Shown: piece after piece, positions 1 to 6,468 of the stretch
How the letters are laid out: each line of letters starts with the position of its first letter
How positions within the stretch are numbered: position 1 is the first letter of the stretch
NCBI GenBank assembly: GCA_002367255.1
Contig: DFBD01000207.1
Coordinates: 1-6,515 of the forward strand
DNA: 6,515 nucleotides
Reading direction: 5' to 3'
Source: Rhodobacterales bacterium UBA3089
GTDB lineage: Bacteria > Pseudomonadota > Alphaproteobacteria > Rhodobacterales > Rhodobacteraceae
Translations under genes and position numbers: made by a program
Notes under the pieces: generated by a model
What the model saw: only the letters and a program-made list of their open reading frames with translations
Told to the model about the DNA's origin: nothing
The model's database searches: none

Positions 1-8
1 ATCAATGT

Positions 9-26
9 GGCACCGGTTTTTGTGCC
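9..26. promoter_or_regulatory. Inverted repeat upstream of the exporter operon, possible operator
   Basis: GGCAC (9-13) and GTGCC (22-26) form a perfect 5-base dyad with an 8-base centre containing a T-run. A -10-like hexamer, TATGAT, follows at 29-34, but I see no convincing -35 box at the right distance. A repressor site controlling an efflux operon would fit this position, but this is inference. The arms are short, and the sequence further upstream is not in the window. Confidence 0.22.
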
Positions 27-46
27 TATATGATAAATACATCATT

Positions 47-51
47 GGAGG
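47..51 (+). promoter_or_regulatory. Ribosome binding site deciding the ATPase start
   Basis: GGAGG ends four bases before the ATG at 56. The same frame is open back to an ATG at 5, but that codon has no visible Shine-Dalgarno sequence. The 17 residues it would add lie outside the usual ABC ATPase fold. This site therefore selects 56 as the start. Confidence 0.75.
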
Positions 52-55
52 AAAT

Positions 56-763
56 ATGGGCAATCCGGTATTTCACACAGACAGCATAACAAAAATTTAC
101 GATACGGGCGAAGTAAAAGTTTTTGCTTTGCGCGGAGTAGATTTGGATATTTATGCCGGTGAGATGACGGTTCTGCTTGGCCCCTCCGGGAGCGGAAAAT
201 CCACGTTGTTGAATATCCTGGGCGGGCTGGACAGCGCAACGGAGGGGGCGGCCTATTTCAAAGATATGAACCTAACGGCGATGACGGAACGGCAGTTAAC
301 TGCGTATCGGCGCGATCACGTCGGCTTTGTTTTTCAGTTTTACAACTTGGTACCGAGCCTTACCGCACGCGAAAACGTGGCGCTGGTGACCGAGGTTTCA
401 TCAAACCCGATGCGACCTGAAGAAGCACTGGCAATGGTCGGGCTTGAGGAACGGATTAATCATTTTCCGGCTGAATTGTCGGGTGGCGAACAACAACGTG
501 TTGCCATCGCACGCGCTATCGCCAAACGCCCCGAAGTTCTGCTTTGTGATGAACCGACCGGTGCTTTGGACAGCAAGACGGGCGTTCGTGTTTTGGAATC
601 CCTTGCGCAAATCAATAACGAACTTGGGACCTCGACAGTGGTTATCACCCATAACGCGGCAATTCAGAATATGGCGCACCGTGTTATTTTCTTTGCTGAC
701 GGTCAAATAAGTGAAGTGAAAGTTAACGAGTCCCGACTTCTGCCGCACCAGATCGAATGGTAG
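56..763 (+). CDS. ABC transporter ATP-binding protein (LolD/MacB-type)
   Basis: This is the cytoplasmic ATPase of an ABC exporter. It hydrolyses ATP to drive the permease encoded directly downstream. The 235-residue length is typical of stand-alone LolD/DevA/YbbA-like subunits. All nucleotide-binding motifs are intact: Walker [10 protein letters not shown] (42-50), Q-loop glutamine at 94 in FVFQFYNL, signature LSGGEQQR (141-148), Walker B VLLCDE with catalytic Glu166, D-loop ALD (170-172) and H-loop His199 in VITHN. The spacing and the [14 protein letters not shown] stretch after the Q-loop are characteristic of ATPases that pair with FtsX/MacB-fold permeases. The start at 56 is chosen for the GGAGG just upstream. 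The stop lies three bases before the permease start, so the genes form an operon. The family assignment is firm, but the substrate is unknown. Confidence 0.95.
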   Translation: MGNPVFHTDSITKIYDTGEVKVFALRGVDLDIYAGEMTVLLGPSGSGKSTLLNILGGLDSATEGAAYFKDMNLTAMTERQLTAYRRDHVGFVFQFYNLVPSLTARENVALVTEVSSNPMRPEEALAMVGLEERINHFPAELSGGEQQRVAIARAIAKRPEVLLCDEPTGALDSKTGVRVLESLAQINNELGTSTVVITHNAAIQNMAHRVIFFADGQISEVKVNESRLLPHQIEW

Positions 764-766
764 ATT

Positions 767-3130
767 ATGCAGGTTCTCGACAAAAAACTTATGCGGGATT
801 TTGGGCGATTATGGGCGCAGTCGTTGGCAATTGCGTTAGTGCTGGCGTGCGGCGTAATGATATTGGTAATCGCCATAAGCGTAGAGCGCTCGCTTTCTGA
901 AACGCAATCGACGTTTTATGAGCGCAATCGGTTTGCAGACATTTTTGCGTCGGCAACAAGGGCGCCAAACGATTTGAAACGTGAAATCGAACGGATTTCC
1001 GGTGTCAGTATTGTCGAAACCCGCATTACGCAATTTGCCATACTTGACCTTGAAGGACTTGACGAACCCGCCGTCGCTAGATTGGTTTCGCTACCTCCGA
1101 TGGGTGAGCCATTGCTAAACATTCCGAACCTTGTGTCAGGAAGAATGCCCGACCCGCAATTTTCGAATGAAGTTGTTGTTAACGAATCCTTTGCCATCGC
1201 AAACGGGTTTACTGCTGGCGACAGGTTTTATGCCACCTTGAACGGGCAAAAGCGGTTGTTATCCATAACCGGAACGGTGTTGTCACCTGAGTTCATCTAT
1301 CTGATTGGGCCGGGGGCAATGATGCCAGATGACAGGCGGTTCGGTGTGGTCTGGATGGGATATGACGCGCTCGCGTCTGCATTCGATCTGGGTGGCGCCT
1401 TTAACGACGTATCCTTGCGTTTAACGCGGGATGCAAATTCGCAAATGATTATAGACGAGCTGGAAAAACTGCTGGCACCTTATGGCGGGACGGGGCCATA
1501 TGACCGAAGTATGCAAACCTCGCATATGTTTCTGGACTCTGAATTAGCGCAGCTCAAGGCGATGGGGCAATCGGTTCCACCCCTGTTCTTCGTGATTACA
1601 GCATTTCTTGTGAACATGGTGCTGGGGCGCTTGATAACCCTGGAACGCGAACAAATCGGCTTGTTCAAGGCCGTTGGGTATTCGAATGCAGCGATAAGTT
1701 GGCACTACGTTAAGTTGGCGATTGCAATTGGATTATTCGGGGTGATCATCGGCTGGGTGGCAGGGGCATCCGCCTCTTATTGGTTGGCGGGGTACTACAC
1801 TGTTTATTTCCATTTTCCATATCTGATCTACATAACGAGCCCGAACATTTACGCGATATCCGCAATGGCAGGAATTGGAGCCGCCGTAATTGGCGCGACG
1901 CGTTCGGTGTTGAAAACAACGCGTCTGTCACCGGCGGTTGCCATGGCACCACCTGCACCCACAAGGTTCAAGCAAAACATATTCGATAAGATCGGTCACA
2001 TGATTGGCGCGCGCCAACCCTTCATGATGATTATTCGTTCTATAACACGCTGGCCGATAAGGGCTTCGCTAACCGCAATCGGGATCGCGTTATCTGTGGC
2101 CACAATGATCGCGACGTTATTTATGTTCGATTCAATGGACATCATGATGGACTCGGCCTTTTTTCAGGCAAACCGTCAACAAGTGACGCTATCACTCGCA
2201 CAACCCAAATCGCATGCGGTTTTGGCAGATGTAGAAAATCTGCCCGGTGTCTTGCGGGCTGAAGGGATGCAGACGGTGGCCGCTCGCCTGACAAATGGCC
2301 ACTTAAGCAGAGTTATCGGTGTTGAAGGGCGCATTCCCGGGATGGACCTTAGCCGCGTTCTTGACGCTAGCAATGACTCAGTCGTGCTCCCCGAAAAAGG
2401 CATCATACTGTCAGAACGCCTTGCAAAGCGTCTTGATGCGCAGGTCGGGAATATACTGGACCTGGAAGTCCTTCAAGGACAGCGCGGACATTTTGATGTC
2501 CCCGTTACCGGTGTAATCGAGCAATACTTCGGAACCGGTGCTTATATGGACCTAGAATATCTAAGTGCGCTGTTACAACAACAGCCGATGGTGAATTCCG
2601 TTAATATCTCAATTGATGAGAACGCACTCGGCGGCCTCTATGAACAAGTAAAAGCAGCCCCAAACATTGGGGGAATTGTGCGCTGGGATCAAATACGCCA
2701 AGGATTTACTGATACGATTGCCGAAAGCGCCTCGATCACGACCACCGTCTACGCATTCATTGCCAGTCTAATAGTCGTCGGAGTCGTATATAACTCGGCG
2801 CGAATACTGTTATCCGAACGCGCGCGGGAATTGGCAAGTTTACGGATTCTGGGGTTCACGCAGGGCGAGGTGTCGTTCATCCTGATGGGCGAGCTACTGT
2901 TTCTGACCGTCGTTGCCATCCCTATTGGATTCGTTATCGGATACTTTCTCGCCTACGCAATCGTTGAAAGCTTTTCCAGCGATCTATTTTCATTGCCGTT
3001 TTATATTTCGCGCGGAACGTACGCCTTTGCTGGTATCGTCACGTTCACTGCATCCATGGCATCCGCATTGTTGGTTCGCGGTCGCGTTAACCGTTTAGAT
3101 CTTGTCTCCGTCATGAAAACCCGGGAGTAA
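767..3130 (+). CDS. ABC transporter permease with two FtsX/MacB-like halves
   Basis: This inner-membrane permease should work with the upstream ATPase and downstream adaptor. At 787 residues it is about twice the length of a single FtsX-fold permease such as DevC or LolC. I read eight membrane segments: about 18-38, 272-290, 314-342, 360-378, 433-454, 657-680, 702-731 and 751-771. Each set of four forms one half, with a large periplasmic domain after its first segment (about 40-271 and 455-656). Each half carries the FtsX cytoplasmic loop, EREQIGLFKAVGYS near 293-306 and ERARELASLRILGF near 684-697. A cytoplasmic linker (379-432) joins the halves, giving a covalent pseudo-dimer. The first periplasmic domain has a segment around 173-190 (SPEFIYLIGPG) that the second lacks. 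The start at 767 has no strong ribosome binding site, and coupling to the ATPase stop three bases upstream is likely. An in-frame ATG at 791 is the alternative. The exported compound cannot be inferred. Confidence 0.92.
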   Translation: MQVLDKKLMRDFGRLWAQSLAIALVLACGVMILVIAISVERSLSETQSTFYERNRFADIFASATRAPNDLKREIERISGVSIVETRITQFAILDLEGLDEPAVARLVSLPPMGEPLLNIPNLVSGRMPDPQFSNEVVVNESFAIANGFTAGDRFYATLNGQKRLLSITGTVLSPEFIYLIGPGAMMPDDRRFGVVWMGYDALASAFDLGGAFNDVSLRLTRDANSQMIIDELEKLLAPYGGTGPYDRSMQTSHMFLDSELAQLKAMGQSVPPLFFVITAFLVNMVLGRLITLEREQIGLFKAVGYSNAAISWHYVKLAIAIGLFGVIIGWVAGASASYWLAGYYTVYFHFPYLIYITSPNIYAISAMAGIGAAVIGATRSVLKTTRLSPAVAMAPPAPTRFKQNIFDKIGHMIGARQPFMMIIRSITRWPIRASLTAIGIALSVATMIATLFMFDSMDIMMDSAFFQANRQQVTLSLAQPKSHAVLADVENLPGVLRAEGMQTVAARLTNGHLSRVIGVEGRIPGMDLSRVLDASNDSVVLPEKGIILSERLAKRLDAQVGNILDLEVLQGQRGHFDVPVTGVIEQYFGTGAYMDLEYLSALLQQQPMVNSVNISIDENALGGLYEQVKAAPNIGGIVRWDQIRQGFTDTIAESASITTTVYAFIASLIVVGVVYNSARILLSERARELASLRILGFTQGEVSFILMGELLFLTVVAIPIGFVIGYFLAYAIVESFSSDLFSLPFYISRGTYAFAGIVTFTASMASALLVRGRVNRLDLVSVMKTRE
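3123..3127 (+). promoter_or_regulatory. Ribosome binding site of the adaptor gene, inside the permease gene
   Basis: GGGAG lies in the last codons of the permease gene, six bases before the adaptor ATG at 3134. It supports this start and coupled translation of the two genes. Confidence 0.6.
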
Positions 3131-3133
3131 TCA

Positions 3134-4345
3134 ATGGCTTTTTCCTTCAAAAAAATCGTATCTTGGACTATAGGCGCAGCCGTAGTTGGTGCGGGCCTCT
3201 ATTTTACTTTTCAAGAGCAACCCGTACCTGTCGATGTGGCTCATATCACCTCCGGTCCGATGGAAGTTACGATTGATGCCGACGGAATAACCCGTGTTCG
3301 CAACGTGTTCGAAGTCTCGGCACCTGTATCAGGCACCGCACTAAGAAGCCCGGTGGAAGTCGGCGAATTCGTTCTGGCGGGTGAAACTGTCGTAGCGATA
3401 ATCGAGCCAAGCCAACCTGTTTTTCTGGATGCCAGAAGTCGACTACAAGCAGAAGCCGCAATCAAAGAGGCCGAGGCAGCTTTGCATTTAGCAGAACTGA
3501 ACATCTCGGCGGTGGAGGCAAACTACAAATTCGCAACCAGCCAGTATGATCGCGCAAAATCTCTTTCCGACAGTGGATCGCTTTCGACGAACGCACTGGA
3601 TGAAGTAGAACTATTGCAAGAACAAGCGCGCACAGCACTGGCGTTAGCACTTTCCGAGCGAACATTGAGGTTAAGCTCATTGGAACGTGCAAAAGCGATG
3701 TTGATTGAGCCCGACACAGGTGAAATCGCACAAGAATCCTGCTGTATCGAAATCCTTGCTCCAATTGATGGAAGTATCCTTAGCATTGCTTCGCGCAGCG
3801 AAAGGGCTGTTATGGCAGGCGGGCAGTTGGTAAGCATTGGTTTAGTGGATGATCTGGAACTGGTCGTCGATTTACTTTCGAGCGATGTTGTTAACATCGC
3901 AACAGGTGCGATGGCCTATGTCGAACGTTGGGGCGGTGAAGGCGTTCTAAAAGCCGAAATCACCCGGATAGAACCATCCGCATTCACCAAAATATCCGCA
4001 CTAGGAATTGCAGAGCAGCGCGTAAGAGTCGTTTTAGGCTTCAACTCACCGGACGAGGATTACAGGGCATTAGGCGACGGGTTCCGCGTATTTGTACGCG
4101 TTGTCGAGTGGCACGACAGCGACGTTTTACAGATTCCGATCAGCTCTTTATTTCGTGAAGGCGACAGTTGGATGGTTTTCAAAGTTGTTGACGGAACCGC
4201 TCAAAGCGTCGCGGTTGATATTGGCCAACGAAATGCATCCATTGCAGAGGTTCTGGATGGGGTCATCGAAGGGGACATCGTGATCACGCACCCTAGTGAT
4301 CGTATTTTCAACGGTGTTCTAACCGTGAATCGTAACGACTTGTAA
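3134..4345 (+). CDS. HlyD/MacA-type periplasmic adaptor of an ABC exporter
   Basis: This is the membrane-fusion (adaptor) subunit, anchored in the inner membrane and bridging the permease to an outer-membrane channel. In its 403 residues I see a short cytoplasmic start with KK, one membrane anchor (about 8-25) with no lipobox cysteine, the first lipoyl half (about 60-91, APVSGTALRSPVEVGEFV), and an alpha-helical hairpin rich in Ala, Glu and Leu (about 100-190). The second lipoyl half follows (about 203-236, APIDGSILSI), then a beta-barrel (about 241-327) and a membrane-proximal domain (about 330-400). The segments PSAFTKISALGIAEQRV (281-297) and LQIPISSLFREGDSWMVF (332-349) resemble, from memory, a proteobacterial HlyD subgroup found beside FtsX-type permeases. 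The only cysteines are the adjacent pair Cys203-Cys204. The gene starts three bases after the permease stop. I see no outer-membrane partner gene in the window. Confidence 0.92.
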   Translation: MAFSFKKIVSWTIGAAVVGAGLYFTFQEQPVPVDVAHITSGPMEVTIDADGITRVRNVFEVSAPVSGTALRSPVEVGEFVLAGETVVAIIEPSQPVFLDARSRLQAEAAIKEAEAALHLAELNISAVEANYKFATSQYDRAKSLSDSGSLSTNALDEVELLQEQARTALALALSERTLRLSSLERAKAMLIEPDTGEIAQESCCIEILAPIDGSILSIASRSERAVMAGGQLVSIGLVDDLELVVDLLSSDVVNIATGAMAYVERWGGEGVLKAEITRIEPSAFTKISALGIAEQRVRVVLGFNSPDEDYRALGDGFRVFVRVVEWHDSDVLQIPISSLFREGDSWMVFKVVDGTAQSVAVDIGQRNASIAEVLDGVIEGDIVITHPSDRIFNGVLTVNRNDL

Positions 4346-4347
4346 TA

Positions 4348-4378
4348 CGCGCCCTTGGGATACCGAACCAAGCCCGCG
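4348..4378 (+). terminator. Possible hairpin at the end of the exporter operon
   Basis: Starting two bases after the adaptor stop, CGCG (4348-4351) can pair with CGCG (4375-4378), and CTTGG (4354-4358) with CCAAG (4368-4372). A 2x2 internal mismatch separates the two stems, and the loop is nine bases. No T-tract follows, so this is not a standard intrinsic terminator. It could act as a transcript 3' end or stabilising structure. Confidence 0.28.
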
Positions 4379-4396
4379 CCGCTCCTTAAACGCAGC

Positions 4397-4425
4397 TTGA
4401 ACAAGGCTGAATTGACGAATACGAT
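4397..4425 (+). promoter_or_regulatory. Candidate sigma70-type promoter for the ene-reductase gene
   Basis: TTGAAC (4397-4402) and TACGAT (4420-4425) are separated by 17 bases. Each matches the housekeeping consensus at four of six positions. The site sits in the only gap between the exporter operon and the reductase, where a promoter is expected. Such matches are common by chance, so this is weak evidence. Confidence 0.3.
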
Positions 4426-4442
4426 CATCCCGACCAATCTTC

Positions 4443-4447
4443 AGGAG
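4443..4447 (+). promoter_or_regulatory. Ribosome binding site of the ene-reductase gene
   Basis: AGGAG lies eight bases before the ATG at 4456, which is normal spacing. It supports that start, as does the MSQLFTPY beginning that is typical of the family. Confidence 0.7.
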
Positions 4448-4455
4448 CCGCACCA

Positions 4456-5544
4456 ATGTCACAGCTATTCACACCCTACTCGATCAAAGACGTCACCTTT
4501 CGCAACCGCATCGGCCTCGCACCTATGTGTCAGTATTCGGCTGTCGACGGAATTATGAACGATTGGCATCAGGTACACCTTGGCTCGCGCGCTACGGGTG
4601 GTGCGGGGTTGATTATCGCTGAAGCGACAGCCGTTCGCGCCGATGGGCGGATTACGCCGGGATGTGTGGGCCTGTGGAACGACAACCAAATCGAACCTGC
4701 CTCCAAAATCAACCAGTTTATCGCAGAACAAGGCGCAGTCCCGGCCGTGCAAATCGGGCACGCAGGGCGCAAAGGTTCGGCAGCAGCACCTTGGGATGGC
4801 GGCGCGCACCTCAAAGATGACGAAGGCGGATGGCCTACCGTCGGGCCAAGCGGCGCGGCATTCGACAGCGAAGGCGTACGCCTTTGGAAAACACCGACCC
4901 AGATGAGCATCGCTGAAATTGCACAAATGCAAAACGCCTTTGTCGAAGCGGCCAAACGCGCGTTGGCAGCAGGGTACAAAATGTTGGAAATCCACGGCGC
5001 CCACGGCTATCTTCTACACAGCTTTTTCACGCCTTTGGTTAATACCCGCGACGATGAATACGGCGGTGACCTTCGAGGTCGCGCGCGCATGATGCTGGAA
5101 ACCGTAGAGGCTGTCCGCGCTGTCTGGCCCGAAAACCTGCCACTGGCCGTTCGATTATCTGTGGCGGACTGGGTAGAAGGCGGGCTAACCATCGAAGATA
5201 ATATACAGATGGCGAAATGGGTTAAAGAGCGTGGCGTAGACATTGTGGATTGTTCGAGCGGCGGCGCAACCCCTGCCGCGCGCGCCTCCATCGGGCCTCG
5301 CACGGCAGAACAGGTTGGTTTGGCAGGGCAATTACGCGCCGAAGCCGGCATCGCCACCATGGCTGTCGGCGAGATAACAGAAGCAAAGCAAGCAGAAGAA
5401 ATTATCGCCTCCGGTCAGGCAGATATCGTTCTACTTGCGCGTAAAATGATGCGTGACCCATATTGGGCGATGCATGCCGCCCTTGAATTGGGTGTAGATG
5501 TCAAAGCGCATCTTCCGCACCAATACGGCTTTTATATAGGTTGA
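4456..5544 (+). CDS. NAD(P)H:flavin oxidoreductase, old yellow enzyme family (XenA/YqjM-type ene-reductase)
   Basis: This is a soluble FMN-dependent TIM-barrel enzyme. The family reduces activated C=C bonds of enones, and often nitro compounds, using NAD(P)H. The 362 residues match the XenA length; YqjM is somewhat shorter. Diagnostic residues of the thermophilic-like OYE class are present: Cys25 and Tyr27 in APMCQY (the flavin-tuning cysteine and active-site tyrosine), Arg105-Lys106 in GHAGRK, and the substrate-binding pair His180/His183 with Tyr185 in EIHGAHGY. NTRDDEYGG (196-204) and DCSSGG (265-270) also fit. Val304 sits where, from memory, XenA has an active-site tryptophan (Trp302) and YqjM a valine. 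The C-terminus ends QYGFYIG, with Phe359 where YqjM has its Arg336 finger. The gene appears to be its own transcription unit and converges on cysE. The natural substrate is not evident. A role in detoxifying electrophiles is inference from the family. Confidence 0.95.
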   Translation: MSQLFTPYSIKDVTFRNRIGLAPMCQYSAVDGIMNDWHQVHLGSRATGGAGLIIAEATAVRADGRITPGCVGLWNDNQIEPASKINQFIAEQGAVPAVQIGHAGRKGSAAAPWDGGAHLKDDEGGWPTVGPSGAAFDSEGVRLWKTPTQMSIAEIAQMQNAFVEAAKRALAAGYKMLEIHGAHGYLLHSFFTPLVNTRDDEYGGDLRGRARMMLETVEAVRAVWPENLPLAVRLSVADWVEGGLTIEDNIQMAKWVKERGVDIVDCSSGGATPAARASIGPRTAEQVGLAGQLRAEAGIATMAVGEITEAKQAEEIIASGQADIVLLARKMMRDPYWAMHAALELGVDVKAHLPHQYGFYIG

Positions 5545-5572
5545 CCCCCCAAGGTTTCGACCGCTCTATGGG

Positions 5573-6376
5573 TTAGTCATGCAACAACTGATCCATCAGC
5601 GCCGAGGGCTGCTCACAACCCGCCTCGCCCACGACCCGCGCCGGAACGCCAGCAACAGTTTTGCAGGCTGGTACGGCGTGCAAAACGACCGAACCAGCGG
5701 CGACACGGCTACAATTCCCGACTTTGATATTCCCCAAAACCTTGGCGCCAGCACCTAACATCACGTTGTTGCCAATCTTGGGATGGCGGTCATGATCATC
5801 CTTACCAGTACCGCCAAGCGTCACCGAATGCAGCATGGAAACATTGTCGCCAACCACCGCCGTCTCGCCAATCACAATCGAATGCGCATGGTCGATCATC
5901 AGCCCACGCCCAATCTGGGCGGCCGGATGGATATCCACGCCAAACACTTCGGAAGTGCGCATTTGCATAAAATACGCCAAATCCTTGCGATCATGCACCC
6001 AGAACCAATGCGCCAGACGATAGGCCTGAACCGCTTGAAATCCCTTATAGAACAATAACGGCTGAATATACCGATGGCACGCCGGGTCGCGTTCAAACAC
6101 GGCCAGAATATCCGAGCGCGCAATAGCGCCAAGCCGACATCCGGCGTGATATGCCTCCTCGAAGGCGTTATACAGAATGGATTCCGTCATCTCGCCAGAC
6201 GCCAGCCTGTGCGCAATGCGGTGGCTTAACGCCACTTCCAGCGTTGGATGACTAAGGATCACCGAATGCACCAGCGAAGCCATGACCGGTTCATTTCGAA
6301 TGATTTCGGCAGCTTCTTCACGAATTTGATCCCAAACCGGATCAATCGAAACAACCTTTGGATTGGCTTCGCCCAT
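5573..6376 (-). CDS. cysE: Serine O-acetyltransferase
   Basis: This cytoplasmic enzyme makes O-acetylserine from L-serine and acetyl-CoA, the step that commits serine to cysteine synthesis. In 267 residues I see the helical SAT N-terminal domain (about 12-115) followed by a left-handed beta-helix of hexapeptide repeats (about 147-250). Motifs match E. coli CysE closely: VDIHPAAQIGRG with Asp148, MIDHAHS with His163 (these two equivalent to the Asp143/His158 dyad), LGGTGK, DRHPKIG with Arg197-His198, and AGVPARVVG (242-250). The start at 6376 is chosen for AGGAG eight bases upstream. An open frame runs back to 6487, but it would add 37 hydrophobic residues across the likely promoter. The C-terminal tail is short and ends in Asp, not the terminal Ile that E. 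coli CysE inserts into CysK. The gene converges on the ene-reductase gene and is divergent from a gene at the right edge. Confidence 0.95.
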   Translation of the reverse strand: MGEANPKVVSIDPVWDQIREEAAEIIRNEPVMASLVHSVILSHPTLEVALSHRIAHRLASGEMTESILYNAFEEAYHAGCRLGAIARSDILAVFERDPACHRYIQPLLFYKGFQAVQAYRLAHWFWVHDRKDLAYFMQMRTSEVFGVDIHPAAQIGRGLMIDHAHSIVIGETAVVGDNVSMLHSVTLGGTGKDDHDRHPKIGNNVMLGAGAKVLGNIKVGNCSRVAAGSVVLHAVPACKTVAGVPARVVGEAGCEQPSALMDQLLHD

Positions 6377-6384
6377 ATTCAGCA

Positions 6385-6389
6385 CTCCT
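6385..6389 (-). promoter_or_regulatory. Ribosome binding site deciding the cysE start
   Basis: Read on the - strand this is AGGAG, eight bases before the ATG at 6376. No comparable site precedes the upstream in-frame ATG codons at 6412 and 6487, so it fixes the start. Confidence 0.75.
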
Positions 6390-6390
6390 A

Positions 6391-6453
6391 CTTGCAAGCG
6401 GCATTCTAGCATAGCAAAGTGATAAATCGGAAGCGGTATCGCGTATTGCAATA
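6391..6453. promoter_or_regulatory. Pair of TTGCAA-centred palindromes between cysE and the divergent gene
   Basis: CTTGCAAG (6391-6398) and TATTGCAATA (6444-6453) are perfect palindromes sharing the core TTGCAA, with centres exactly 54 bases apart. The first overlaps the expected cysE transcription start. The second lies just upstream of the divergent gene's ribosome binding site. They could bind a shared regulator, but TTGCAA also occurs several times in coding sequence in this window, so chance is a real alternative. Confidence 0.2.
6403..6432 (-). promoter_or_regulatory. Candidate extended -10 promoter of cysE
   Basis: On the - strand TAGAAT (6408-6403) matches the -10 consensus at five of six positions and is preceded by TGC (6411-6409), an extended -10 element. 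A poor -35 candidate, TTCCGA (6432-6427), lies 18 bases further upstream. Transcription would begin near 6396, leaving a leader of about 20 bases that includes the ribosome binding site. It would exclude the longer start codons. Confidence 0.42.
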
Positions 6454-6457
6454 ACAG

Positions 6458-6462
6458 AAGGG
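6458..6462 (+). promoter_or_regulatory. Ribosome binding site of the divergent partial gene
   Basis: AAGGG (inside GAAGGG) lies six bases before the ATG at 6469 and is followed by an A-rich spacer. It is the main support for a real gene start here. Confidence 0.5.
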
Positions 6463-6468
6463 CAAAAA

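Noticed and set aside
8..23. TGGCAC followed by TTGT, resembling a sigma-54 (-24/-12) promoter.
   Set aside because: The gap between the two elements is one base too long, and the invariant GC of the -12 element is missing. Sigma-54 promoters do not tolerate spacing changes well.
5..55. In-frame ATG at 5 that would lengthen the ATPase by 17 residues.
   Set aside because: It has no ribosome binding site, whereas GGAGG precedes the ATG at 56. The added residues are not part of the ABC fold.
3523..3897. - strand open frame of 124 codons inside the adaptor gene, rich in Ser.
   Set aside because: The Ser-rich composition is what results from reading an Ala/Glu/Leu coiled-coil gene backwards. It is not a separate gene.
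4412..4440. TTGACG at 4412 as the -35 box of the ene-reductase promoter.
   Set aside because: The hexamer is good, but the position 17 bases downstream (CAATCT) is a poor -10 box. The TTGAAC/TACGAT pair is slightly better overall.
4346..4455. A small gene between the adaptor and the ene-reductase.
   Set aside because: The 110-base gap contains no start codon with a ribosome binding site and a separate frame. The frame from 4355 simply runs over the real reductase start.
4465..5004. Long - strand open frame (179 codons) opposite the ene-reductase gene.
   Set aside because: It is antisense to a gene with clear family motifs, its translation shows no recognisable domain, and it has no supported start. 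It is a by-product of the codon use of the real gene.
5007..5360. Second long - strand open frame opposite the ene-reductase gene.
   Set aside because: The same reasoning applies: no motif, no supported start, and full overlap with a well-supported gene.
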